Source: Acidobacteriaceae bacterium KBS 89 (GTDB lineage Bacteria; Acidobacteriota; Terriglobia; Terriglobales; Acidobacteriaceae). From it: a DNA stretch of 64,000 nucleotides. The notes beneath the pieces are model-generated. The model had not been told where the DNA came from. It saw only the letters and a list, made by a program, of their open reading frames with translations, and did not search any database. Shown one piece after another: positions 8,208 to 15,986 of this stretch. Where the stretch lies: assembly GCA_000381605.1 (NCBI GenBank), contig KB906757.1, positions 1 to 64,000 on the forward strand, in the 5' to 3' direction. The position numbers were made by a program, and so were the translations under genes. Position 1 is the first letter of the stretch, and each line of letters begins with the position of its first letter.

Positions 8208-9172
8208 TGGGTTGGCTTCGATTCGGATCGGGAGACGGTTGCGGAGGGTTCGAGTTTTCTGGAGTAGACGTGGACGTAGTCGATGAGCATCTGCTGGGGG
8301 AAGACGGTGGTATCGTCGGGGTTGCCGGGCCATCTGCCGCCTACGGCGAGATTCAGCAGGATGTAGAACGGGTGGTCGTAGACCCACTTAGTGCTGGGAG
8401 GGAGGTCGGCTGGGGTGCGGTGGGCGATGAGGTGGTCGTCGAAGAAGAACTTGATGTCGTTCGGCGCCCACTCTACGGCGTAGAGATGGAAGGCGTCGTG
8501 GACGGATTCGCCGGGTGGCAGCGGGAATTTGGCTGAGATGCCTTTGCCACTGCTGTAGTGGGGGCCGTGAAGAGTGCTGTACATGGTGTCGGGCGCGCCG
8601 ATGGTTTCCAGGATGTCGATCTCGCCGCAGTTTGGCCAGTGAGCTGTTTCGTGAGTGTCGCCCAGAAGCCAGAAGGCCGGCCAGATGCCCTTGCCAGTGG
8701 GGAGCTGGATGCGAGCCTCGAAGCGCCCGTATTTTTGCGCGAAGTGATTTTGCGTGTTGAGTCGGGCCGAGGTGTAGTTGCGGGGAACTCCGTCGGGGCC
8801 AGTTAGGTTTTCTTTTTGGGCGGTGATCACGAGGTTGCCGTTTTTCTGCTGTACGTTGGCCGGGCGAGCGGTGTAGGTTTCGAGTTCGTTGTTGCCGTAG
8901 CCCTTACCGCCGGTGACGATGTTCCACTTTGCGGGGTCAGGGGCGGAACCGTTGGAGGCGTTGAATTCATCGCTCCAGGTTAGCTGCCAGTTATTCGACT
9001 GGGCGTGGAGGGTGTTGGCGAGGAGGATGAGGCCGACGAGAGTCAGGGTGCGCTTGCCCTTGGAGGAAGACGGTCGTCCTTCGGACGATGCACACCTCTC
9101 AGAATCGAGATATGGGGGACCCGAGTTATGAGCCGACAAGGCGGTGGTACTTGGGGGTTCGGTGGTGATCAT
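8204..9172 (-). CDS. Secreted glycoside hydrolase family 16 (laminarinase-like)
   Basis: GH16 enzymes cleave beta-1,3 or mixed beta-1,3/1,4 glucans. The catalytic signature GEIDILE is intact, with Glu184, Asp186 and Glu189. WSDEF (66-70), GRFEARIQLPTGKGIWPAFWLLG (about 149-171) and the C-terminal FYILLNLAVGG are those of bacterial laminarinases. The signal-like hydrophobic segment TLTLVGLILLANTLHAQ starts only at residue 42. The 40 residues before it are unusual and are encoded partly by a palindromic sequence at 9074-9088, and no in-frame ATG, GTG or TTG lies closer. The ATG at 9172 lacks a clear ribosome binding site, so the N-terminus is uncertain. The gene lies between phoH and ybeY, normally neighbours. 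Confidence 0.9.
   Translation of the reverse strand: MITTEPPSTTALSAHNSGPPYLDSERCASSEGRPSSSKGKRTLTLVGLILLANTLHAQSNNWQLTWSDEFNASNGSAPDPAKWNIVTGGKGYGNNELETYTARPANVQQKNGNLVITAQKENLTGPDGVPRNYTSARLNTQNHFAQKYGRFEARIQLPTGKGIWPAFWLLGDTHETAHWPNCGEIDILETIGAPDTMYSTLHGPHYSSGKGISAKFPLPPGESVHDAFHLYAVEWAPNDIKFFFDDHLIAHRTPADLPPSTKWVYDHPFYILLNLAVGGRWPGNPDDTTVFPQQMLIDYVHVYSRKLEPSATVSRSESKPTQ
9074..9088. repeat. Palindrome TCGTCC-TTC-GGACGA, REP-like
   Basis: A perfect 6-bp inverted repeat with a 3-base spacer lies inside the apparent N-terminal extension of the GH16 gene. Such short palindromes are usually intergenic. This suggests that the extension arose from, or really is, a non-coding repeat. Confidence 0.45.
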
Positions 9173-9196
9173 CGTAAGAAGCGATGATAAACGTCA

Positions 9197-9221
9197 ACAG
9201 GGGGCTGGAATCGCCCCCTGT
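9197..9221 (-). terminator. Hairpin between phoH and GH16 (terminator or attenuator)
   Basis: The arms ACAGGGGGC (9197-9205) and GCCCCCTGT (9213-9221) form a perfect 9-bp stem with a 7-base loop. On the minus strand it is followed by GTTGACG rather than a T-run, so complete intrinsic termination is doubtful. It may attenuate read-through from phoH, or stabilise the phoH 3' end. Confidence 0.45.
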
Positions 9222-9248
9222 GATGGATTATCGCAGATTTGACGGGTT

Positions 9249-10283
9249 TCATTGCGTCTTTGGAATTGACTGTATTGGCGCGGGAAGCGTTGCGTCGGGG
9301 ACCGTGTCATTGAGGGCCAAAGGGAGTTGCTGCTGGGCTTTGCCGTAGCTGTCGTAGGCACGGACGATGCGCTGGACGAGGTGGTGGCGGACGACGTCGA
9401 CGTCTTCGAAGTGGCAGAAGCGAATGCCTTCGACGCCGTCGAGGACGTGGAGAGCTTCGAGGAGGCCGGATTTTTTGGGGTTGGGCAGGTCGGTCTGGGT
9501 TAGGTCGCCGGTGATGACGGCCTTGGAGTTGGCGCCGAGACGGGTGACGAACATCTTCATCTGTTCCATGGTGGTGTTCTGGGCTTCGTCCATGATGATG
9601 AAGGCGTCGTTGAGGGTGCGGCCGCGCATGAAGGCGAGCGGGGCGACTTCGATGACGTTGGACTCGAGCATCTTGTCGACCTTGACGGGGTCGAGGAGGT
9701 CGTAAAGGGCGTCGTAGAGGGGGCGGAGGTAAGGGTCGACCTTTTCCTGGAGGGAGCCGGGGAGGAAGCCGAGGCGTTCACCGGCTTCGACGGCAGGGCG
9801 GACGAGGATGATGCGGCTGACTTTTTTCGCCATGAGCGCGCTGACGGCCATGGCGACTGCGAGGTAGGTTTTTCCTGTGCCGGCGGGGCCGAGGCCGAAG
9901 GTCATGTCGCACTGCTCGATGGACTCGACGTATTTGCGCTGGTTGGGCGAGCGGGGCTGGACCATGCGTTTGACGCCAGCGGAGCGCTGCTTGCCTGTGT
10001 CGACGAGAGATTTGAGGGTGATTGCGGGGTCGGCGACGACGAGTTTGAGCATGCCGTTGAGTTCGCCGTTATGGAGGTTGACGCCGGATTTTCGGAGGGT
10101 GTCGAAGTCGGTGAAGACCTGTTCGACGCGGGCGATGCTGTCGGGTTCGCCGGTGACGTGGATGGCGTCGGAGCGGAGATCGATGGTTACGTGCAGCTTG
10201 TCCTCGAGGAGGCGAAGATTTTCATCGTGGGTCCCGTAGAGGGGTTCTATGCCAGGAGTGATTTCGAGGGATTTTTTTATCAA
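9249..10283 (-). CDS. phoH: PhoH-family ATPase (YbeZ/PhoL type)
   Basis: This 344-residue protein has an N-terminal KH-like region and a P-loop ATPase domain. Walker A is GPAGTGKT at 132-139 and Walker B is IIMDEAQN at about 229-236, followed by GDLTQTDLP and the conserved FCHFEDVDVVRHHLVQRIVRAY. The family is a putative RNA helicase/ATPase partner of YbeY in ribosome maturation. The start is TTG at 10283; GGAGG lies 11 bases upstream, rather far, and no ATG fits better before SLEITPGIEPLYG. It is the first gene of the leftward run, with a sigma70-like promoter at 10445-10473. Confidence 0.93.
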   Translation of the reverse strand: MIKKSLEITPGIEPLYGTHDENLRLLEDKLHVTIDLRSDAIHVTGEPDSIARVEQVFTDFDTLRKSGVNLHNGELNGMLKLVVADPAITLKSLVDTGKQRSAGVKRMVQPRSPNQRKYVESIEQCDMTFGLGPAGTGKTYLAVAMAVSALMAKKVSRIILVRPAVEAGERLGFLPGSLQEKVDPYLRPLYDALYDLLDPVKVDKMLESNVIEVAPLAFMRGRTLNDAFIIMDEAQNTTMEQMKMFVTRLGANSKAVITGDLTQTDLPNPKKSGLLEALHVLDGVEGIRFCHFEDVDVVRHHLVQRIVRAYDSYGKAQQQLPLALNDTVPDATLPAPIQSIPKTQ

Positions 10284-10444
10284 TTAGTGTGCTGACCTCC
10301 GTCAGAAGAAGCTGGGTTGACTGCTGGGCCGAATGACTGGGAGTATTCGATGAGTTGGAGCGGGCGATTGGTTGCAGCGCAGAGGGTGCGCTTTGTGACT
10401 GCGATCGAGATGGCTGGAGGTGCCAATGCGTCGAAGATGGGCAA

Positions 10445-10473
10445 AGATTAGAACGTGGATTGGTTTGCGTCAA
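10445..10473 (-). promoter_or_regulatory. Sigma70-type promoter of phoH operon
   Basis: On the minus strand TTGACG (10473-10468), a 17-base spacer and TAATCT (10450-10445) form a near-consensus promoter. It lies about 160 bases upstream of the phoH start and is divergent from the rpsT promoter. Confidence 0.6.
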
Positions 10474-10515
10474 GTGCCAAATGATGAATTGATACTTTGG
10501 GGGGAAACTCGGTGG

Positions 10516-10544
10516 TTGACCTCAGGGCGGGACTTCCGTACACT
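10516..10544 (+). promoter_or_regulatory. Sigma70-type promoter of rpsT
   Basis: TTGACC (10516-10521), a 17-base spacer and TACACT (10539-10544) form a near-consensus promoter. It would give a leader of about 110 bases before the rpsT ATG at 10663. Confidence 0.65.
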
Positions 10545-10551
10545 TAGATAT

Positions 10552-10618
10552 TGCAGGGAGTGCAGCCAGCTGTGACCGGAGTTCGGGTCGGCCAGGCTTG
10601 AACTGGTTTGGGCCTGCA
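10552..10618 (+). promoter_or_regulatory. Possible structured leader of rpsT
   Basis: A closing stem TGCAGG (10552-10557) / CCTGCA (10613-10618) encloses smaller hairpins, including CCAG-GCTTGAA-CTGG. It lies between the promoter and the S20 ribosome binding site. Ribosomal protein leaders are often autoregulated, and S20 represses its own translation in E. coli. The fold is inferred by eye. Confidence 0.35.
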
Positions 10619-10662
10619 TCCCATTTTCCCCTACAAAAGTAAGGGTCGAGAGAAGAGAGTTT

Positions 10663-10944
10663 ATGGCAAATCATGTTTCGTCGTTGAAGCGCGCACGTCA
10701 AACGGTTGGTAAGACGGCGGTTAACCGCTCGAACAAAAGCAAGCTGCGTGGGACACTGCGCCTGCTGCGCGAGTCGATCGCCCAGGGCGACCATGCTGCG
10801 GCGACCACCCAGTACCGCGAGACCGCGTCGATTCTGGACAAGAGCGTGCAGAAGGGCGTTCTGCACAAGAACACCGCGAACCGCTACAAGAGCCGCTTGA
10901 ATGCGCGTGTGAAGGCCGTGGCGACGAAGAAGAAGGCCGCTTAG
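10663..10944 (+). CDS. rpsT: 30S ribosomal protein S20
   Basis: S20 binds 16S rRNA helices in the body of the small subunit. The 93-residue, strongly basic protein starts [23 protein letters not shown] and ends [15 protein letters not shown], the usual S20 pattern of N-terminal basic helix and C-terminal Lys/Ala tail. The length is normal. A purine-rich GAGAGAAGAGAG precedes the ATG. It is transcribed alone, with a near-consensus promoter upstream and an intrinsic terminator downstream. Confidence 0.96.
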   Translation: MANHVSSLKRARQTVGKTAVNRSNKSKLRGTLRLLRESIAQGDHAAATTQYRETASILDKSVQKGVLHKNTANRYKSRLNARVKAVATKKKAA

Positions 10945-10994
10945 GTTTTTGTTTTTGCTGAACCGCTAAGTTCCGCGGCGAGATGATCATGAGA

Positions 10995-11031
10995 AAGGCT
11001 GGCATACGGGAGACCGTGGCCGGCCTTTTTC
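10995..11031 (+). terminator. Intrinsic terminator of rpsT
   Basis: The stem AGGCTGGC / GCCGGCCT (one G-T pair) is separated by about 15 bases and followed by a T-run (TTTTTC). It touches the stop codon of the convergent gene ending at 11031, and on that strand it may also serve as a weak terminator. Confidence 0.7.
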
Positions 11032-12680
11032 TATTGCGGCGTCTCTTTCGGGTTGGCGGGAGGCTTGTCGCTGGGCTGGTTGTAGAGGGTGGGCGGGGCG
11101 CGGTGTTGCTCGGGTGGGGCGTCGCCGGAGGTTTGGGTTGCGGGTGCCGGGGTGGTGGACTTGGGCTGGGCCGGTGTGAGGCTGGGGTCGTCCGGCTGGC
11201 TGAATAAAGCGGGTTGGTTGGCGTTTTCTGAGGGGACGACCGCCGGAGCGGCTGCTGGAGCCGGGGTTGGAGGTGTGGGTGGCGGGGGAGCGGCTTGCGG
11301 CGCGGCAGCGGTGGAGGAGGGTGGAGGCGAATTGGTGAAGTGGATTGGAAGGTCGCTTTCAGGGGGAGCGGCGGCCTGGGCGAGCTTCAGTGCTTCTGCT
11401 TCTTTTGAGGTGAGCGGCGGGAGGTCATGGATTTCGATGGCGTCACCGTGGATGACGGCGAGGGCCATGCCATCGGGGGACAAGGCGAAGTTCTGACCGG
11501 CGCGCTGGACGGGGGAACAGTCAACCTTGAGGAGCTGCCTGCCGGTACTGGTCTGATAGACAACGACGGCCTGCGTGCTGACTTCATCGGCGCTGATCGG
11601 TTGATCGGCGACTGCGGACGTGCGAAGTATGACCCGGCTTAGGGCGAAGCGGCCGCTGGCGGGCGCAAATGCCATGGAGGGAGAGACGTAATCCCCGAAG
11701 AGCCCCTGCTCCCACATCTCTTCGCCGCGCATGTTGAAGCCACCGATCTGCTGCCTGTTGTGGCTGTTGCGGCAGCCGAAGGCGATGAATTCGCTGTGGC
11801 TGACGAAGATCGGGGCGGGTGCGCAGGTCGAGTCGAAGGGCGAGAGCTCGTTGGTCTTGCCGCCATAGGTGTGGAAGTCGAAGGCCCAATGCTGACGTCC
11901 CTGGTCGACGACGGCAAGATAGCCGGCGGTGGTGGCCGGGATGTCTCCTGTGTTTCTGGACTGGACGATACCGGCGAAGATGCGGTCGACGGGACCGCCG
12001 TCGTCACGTGGGTGAATACGGTAGAAATTGATCTGGACCAGGTTTCTCTCTGTCAGCCGCGGGGACGTGAGCGGGCCGAGGAAGGAGGCGTTGGGGTCTG
12101 GCTTCGATTCGGGAGGCATTCGCTTCAAGGTCTCCACGATGAGCAAGTCTTTTTCAGGGGAGAGGATCAGGGCGGCTAGGCGGCGGTCGGTTGTGGCGAG
12201 GAAGGGGCGTTCGGCGAAGGGCTGGCCGGATGAGAGGTTGGCGAGCGGAGCGAAGGTGGTAAGGGTGTCGCGGACACGGAGGAGGAAGTGACCGTGACCC
12301 AGGTTCCAGAGGTACTGGGCGTGATCATGAAGGTGCCAGGTGGTTCTTGCGAGGACCTTGCCGGTAGGGAGTTCGAGGAGGACCGCGTCGGTTACGCGAT
12401 CCTGATCTCCTTCGGGCTCATCCGGGAGGCGCGGGATGAGTCGGTGGACGACGAAGGTGACGAGAAGATGCTTGTCGTCAGCGTAATGCAGCGTGAACAT
12501 TGAACTACCGCTAAGCAGAAACTGGGCGGCTATGGGCTGAAATCCGAAGCTGTCGAGGGGGATGCGGACCGCCGGCTCCGGGCCGCGCACGAAGCCTGTG
12601 GTTGTCCCGAGAAGAAGAAAGGCCAGCCCGCAGCGGACGAGGCATTGAAGTGCCGAGATGGGGTGGTTGGGAACCGGCAT
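11031..12680 (-). CDS. Exported protein with beta-propeller-like repeats and Pro-rich tail
   Basis: This 549-residue protein is not recognised at family level. An N-terminal hydrophobic segment (about 12-28, LVRCGLAFLLLGTTTGF) looks like a signal peptide or anchor. Residues about 40-430 contain repeated short strands of the WD40/quinoprotein kind (LLVTFVVHRLIPRLP, FALSPDGMALAVIHGDAIEIHDLP), suggesting a beta-propeller. From about residue 455 to the end it is a low-complexity tail dominated by Pro, Ala, Ser and Thr. The tail ends beside the rpsT terminator. It has no operon partner and its role is unknown. Confidence 0.7.
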   Translation of the reverse strand: MPVPNHPISALQCLVRCGLAFLLLGTTTGFVRGPEPAVRIPLDSFGFQPIAAQFLLSGSSMFTLHYADDKHLLVTFVVHRLIPRLPDEPEGDQDRVTDAVLLELPTGKVLARTTWHLHDHAQYLWNLGHGHFLLRVRDTLTTFAPLANLSSGQPFAERPFLATTDRRLAALILSPEKDLLIVETLKRMPPESKPDPNASFLGPLTSPRLTERNLVQINFYRIHPRDDGGPVDRIFAGIVQSRNTGDIPATTAGYLAVVDQGRQHWAFDFHTYGGKTNELSPFDSTCAPAPIFVSHSEFIAFGCRNSHNRQQIGGFNMRGEEMWEQGLFGDYVSPSMAFAPASGRFALSRVILRTSAVADQPISADEVSTQAVVVYQTSTGRQLLKVDCSPVQRAGQNFALSPDGMALAVIHGDAIEIHDLPPLTSKEAEALKLAQAAAPPESDLPIHFTNSPPPSSTAAAPQAAPPPPTPPTPAPAAAPAVVPSENANQPALFSQPDDPSLTPAQPKSTTPAPATQTSGDAPPEQHRAPPTLYNQPSDKPPANPKETPQ

Positions 12681-12842
12681 GGCACTGGGCGCGTACTCCT
12701 ACACTATCGAGACGCGTAAGAGTAATGTTTCACAGACGCAGGAGCGGCGGCAACGTGTGCATATTGTGACGGGCGCCATGGTGGCCGAGCCGGGCTGGTG
12801 ATACAAAAGCTGGATACCTGAGATGTGGCCGAGGGAGGCGTA

Positions 12843-14951
12843 ATGTTGAACGAATTGAAGTTAAGGATGTCGCGTGAGTTTGGACTGCGGATAGGAATGG
12901 CAGTGGCAATTGCCGTGTTTACAGCAGGGACCTGGAGTACCGGAGTTGCACAGGCGACCAAAGCGGCGGAAAAGCCCCATGAGGTTTACACGCCGATTCC
13001 GGGGTTCGATACCACCTCGATCGATACCGGGGTGGATCCCTGCACCGACTTTTACAAGTTTGCCTGCGGCAAGTTTGCGGCGAACCATCCGATTCCGGCG
13101 GACCAGGCTGGCGTGGACCAGTTTTACGCTCTCTACAACGTCAATACGCAGGCGTTGAATGGAATTCTGACCAAAGCCGCGGCTGGCGGGGCGGGACGGT
13201 CGCCCGATGAGCAAAAGATCGGCGACTACTTCAAAGCGTGCATGGATACGGAGCTGATCGACGCGAAGGGATTGGCTCCGGTAGAGCCGCTGCTGAAGAA
13301 GATCGACGCGCTGACGAGCCGGGAACAGTTTCCAGCACTGATCGGCGAGTTGCAGCGAATGGGTGTGAATGTGTTCTTCGGGTATGGACAGCAGCAGGAC
13401 TATAAGGACGCGACCAAGCAGATCGCGTTTGTGATCCAGGCCGGACTGGGCATGCCGGAGAAGGATTACTACCTGCGAACTGGAGCCAAGGACGAGACGC
13501 TGCGGCAGCAGTATGTCACGCACGTGGCGAAGATGCTGGAGCTGTCGGGAACCACTCCAGAGCAGGCGGCGAAGGACGCGAAGAACATCATGGCGTTCGA
13601 GACGGATCTGGCGAAGGCTTCGATGGGCGTGGTTGACCTGAGAGAGCCGGAAAAAACCTACCATATGCAGCCGATCGCGACGTTTGAGGCGACGATACCG
13701 GGTGTGAACTTCGGAGCGTTTCAGGATGCGATCCATTCGCCCCGAGTGAGCGAGTTGAACAATACGACGCCGGATTTTCTGCCTGCCATGATCAAGGCGA
13801 GTCACGCGGTAGACCTCGAGACGTTGAAGGCATATATGCGGTACGAAGTGCTGACGAAGTTCGCGGGCAGGTTGCCAAAGAAGTTTGATGCGGAGAACTT
13901 CGACTTCTACGGACGCAAGCTGTATGGACAGCCGGAGCAGGCGGCCCGATGGAAGCGCTGCTCGAACTCAGTGAACGGCGCGCTGGGCGAGGCGCTGGGC
14001 AAGGTGTATGTGGAGCAGTACTTCTCTGCGGACAGCCAGGCGAAGATGGTGCAGATGGTGAGCGATATCGAAGCGGCGATGGACCGCGATATCGACCAGT
14101 TGGACTGGATGTCGGCGGCCACCAAGGCGCGGGCGAAGGAGAAGCTGCATGCGGTGGCGAACAAGATCGGGTATCCGGACAAGTTCCGGGACTACTCGAA
14201 GCTTGAGATCAAGCCGGACGATGCGCTGGGAAATCAGGAGCGCGCGGAGGCGTTTGAAAATGATCGCCAGTTGAATAAGATCGGCAAGCCTGTGGACCAC
14301 AGTGAGTGGGGGATGACTCCGCCAGAGGTGAACGCTTATTACAATCCGAGCATGAACGACATCAACTTCCCTGCCGGGATTTTGCAGCCATCGTTCTATG
14401 ATCCGTCGCAGGATGATGCCGTGAACTACGGACACATCGGTGCGGTGATTGGACACGAGCTGACGCACGGGTTCGACGATGAAGGCAAGAAGTTCGACGC
14501 CCAGGGCAATCTGAGCGACTGGTGGACTGCCGAGGACACGAAGAAGTTTGTGGCGCGGACAGACTGCGTTGTAAGTGAGTACGGCAACTTTGTTGCGGTT
14601 GACGATGTGAAGGTGAACGGCAAGCTGACGCTGGGCGAGAACACGGCCGACAATGGCGGTCTGGTGCTGGCTTATATGGCTTACCTTGATCGCGCGAAGA
14701 AGAACGGTGTCGACCTGATGGCGAAGAAGGATGGGTACACGGCACCGCAGCGGTTCTACATCGGCTATGCGCAGAACTGGTGCGAGAACGCGCGGCCAGA
14801 GCAGGTGAGGAACCAGGTGCTGACGGACCCGCACTCTCCGGACCACTTCCGCGCGAATGGCGCGATTGTGAATCAGCCGGGGTTTGCTCCGGCGTTCGGT
14901 TGCAAGAAAGGCGCGCCGATGGCTCCGGTGAATAGCTGCAGAGTCTGGTGA
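12843..14951 (+). CDS. M13-family zinc metallopeptidase (PepO/neprilysin-like)
   Basis: Secreted endopeptidase of 702 residues. A hydrophobic leader lies at about 12-35 (LRIGMAVAIAVFTAGTWSTG). The N-terminal M13 domain begins near DPCTDFYKFACGKF. The catalytic domain holds the zinc motif HELTH (538-542) and the second motif GENTADNGG around residue 599, which supplies the third ligand glutamate and the conserved aspartate. It ends with CRVW, the typical M13 C-terminus. The ATG at 12843 was preferred to one at 12825 because GGGAGG lies just upstream of it. A strong terminator follows. The substrate is unknown; many acidobacteria carry several M13 paralogues. Confidence 0.93.
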   Translation: MLNELKLRMSREFGLRIGMAVAIAVFTAGTWSTGVAQATKAAEKPHEVYTPIPGFDTTSIDTGVDPCTDFYKFACGKFAANHPIPADQAGVDQFYALYNVNTQALNGILTKAAAGGAGRSPDEQKIGDYFKACMDTELIDAKGLAPVEPLLKKIDALTSREQFPALIGELQRMGVNVFFGYGQQQDYKDATKQIAFVIQAGLGMPEKDYYLRTGAKDETLRQQYVTHVAKMLELSGTTPEQAAKDAKNIMAFETDLAKASMGVVDLREPEKTYHMQPIATFEATIPGVNFGAFQDAIHSPRVSELNNTTPDFLPAMIKASHAVDLETLKAYMRYEVLTKFAGRLPKKFDAENFDFYGRKLYGQPEQAARWKRCSNSVNGALGEALGKVYVEQYFSADSQAKMVQMVSDIEAAMDRDIDQLDWMSAATKARAKEKLHAVANKIGYPDKFRDYSKLEIKPDDALGNQERAEAFENDRQLNKIGKPVDHSEWGMTPPEVNAYYNPSMNDINFPAGILQPSFYDPSQDDAVNYGHIGAVIGHELTHGFDDEGKKFDAQGNLSDWWTAEDTKKFVARTDCVVSEYGNFVAVDDVKVNGKLTLGENTADNGGLVLAYMAYLDRAKKNGVDLMAKKDGYTAPQRFYIGYAQNWCENARPEQVRNQVLTDPHSPDHFRANGAIVNQPGFAPAFGCKKGAPMAPVNSCRVW

Positions 14952-14996
14952 GAAAGACAGTGGCTCATTGTTAGTGGCCAATGGTTAGTTGCGAAC

Positions 14997-15029
14997 GGGA
15001 GAGGGCTTCGGCTCTCTCCTGTTTTTTTT
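14997..15029 (+). terminator. Intrinsic terminator after M13 peptidase gene
   Basis: GGAGAGGGC-TTCG-GCTCTCTCC (14998-15019) makes a 9-bp stem with one wobble, capped by a UUCG tetraloop. It is followed by TG and eight Ts. Confidence 0.85.
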
Positions 15030-15045
15030 GTGCGAGAGTGGAGGT

Positions 15046-15963
15046 ATGGCGGTTTTGGAGAAGAGACGAGCGCTGGGGTTTGCGGCGTGTGCGGTGGCTA
15101 GTTGTTTTTGGGGGTGCGGATTTTTCTTTGGAAAGATTGCGCTGGAGGAGATGAGCTTCGCGCACATGGTGCTGTACCGGTTTTTGTTTGCGATTGTGGT
15201 GCTGCTGCCGCTGCTGGTGACGCATCGTCCGGGCTTGAATCGCAGAGAGTGGGGATTGCTGGTGATGGCGTCCTTTCTCGGAGTGCCGGTACAGTTTTTG
15301 ATTCAGTTTTATGCGCTGTCGATTACGACGGTAAGCCATGCTGCGCTGATGGTGGGGACGATGCCGGTGATCCTGGCGGTTGGGGCGGCGGTGTTTGCGC
15401 ATGAGCGGATGGATCGCGTGGGCTGGATGGCTCTGGCCGGTTCGACTTGCGGAGCTGGGTTGATTGCGCTGAGCGGAGACTTGCACGCGAAGGGCGGCGC
15501 GACGCTGACAGGAGATTTACTTGTCGTTGTGTCACTGCTGATTGCGCTGTTCTGGATTCTGATTAATAAGGAGCTGATGGAACGGCACTCGCATGTGGTG
15601 GTGACGGCTTACGGGCTGCTGATCGGGACGGCGATGCTGGTGGTGTGGGTGCCTTTGCGTTACGGGATGCCACCGGTGACTGGTATATCGGTGAAGGCGT
15701 GGCTGGCTCTGGTGGGGAGTGGAGTGTTGTGCACGGCGACGACGACACTGTTGTGGAACTGGGGGATGACGCAGGTGCCGGCTTCGCAGGCCGGGGTGCT
15801 GTTGAATATGGAGCCGCTGATGGGAAGCCTGCTGGGTGTGCTGGTGCTGGGGGAGAGATTGGGGCCGAGCGCGTGGGTTGGGGGTGGGTTAATTCTGGCG
15901 TCGGCGATTACGTTGACGACGCGATCGACGACGCGGGTGCGAGAGCAGTTGCCGCTAACGTAA
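15046..15963 (+). CDS. EamA/DMT-superfamily transporter
   Basis: Ten-helix drug/metabolite transporter of 305 residues with two EamA repeats. Repeat one spans about 10-145 (ALGFAACAVASCFWGCGFFFGK onward) and repeat two about 160-295 (LLVVVSLLIALFWILINKELME onward, with GVLLNMEPLMGSLLGVLVLGE near the end). The E-P in the last helices and the glycine spacing are typical of this superfamily. The ATG at 15046 is preceded by GGAGGT. The substrate cannot be told from sequence. It sits in the inner membrane, and the FUSC gene follows after 23 bases, so co-transcription is likely. Confidence 0.9.
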   Translation: MAVLEKRRALGFAACAVASCFWGCGFFFGKIALEEMSFAHMVLYRFLFAIVVLLPLLVTHRPGLNRREWGLLVMASFLGVPVQFLIQFYALSITTVSHAALMVGTMPVILAVGAAVFAHERMDRVGWMALAGSTCGAGLIALSGDLHAKGGATLTGDLLVVVSLLIALFWILINKELMERHSHVVVTAYGLLIGTAMLVVWVPLRYGMPPVTGISVKAWLALVGSGVLCTATTTLLWNWGMTQVPASQAGVLLNMEPLMGSLLGVLVLGERLGPSAWVGGGLILASAITLTTRSTTRVREQLPLT

Positions 15964-15986
15964 TGGGTCGCAGCTAGACTTGAAGT

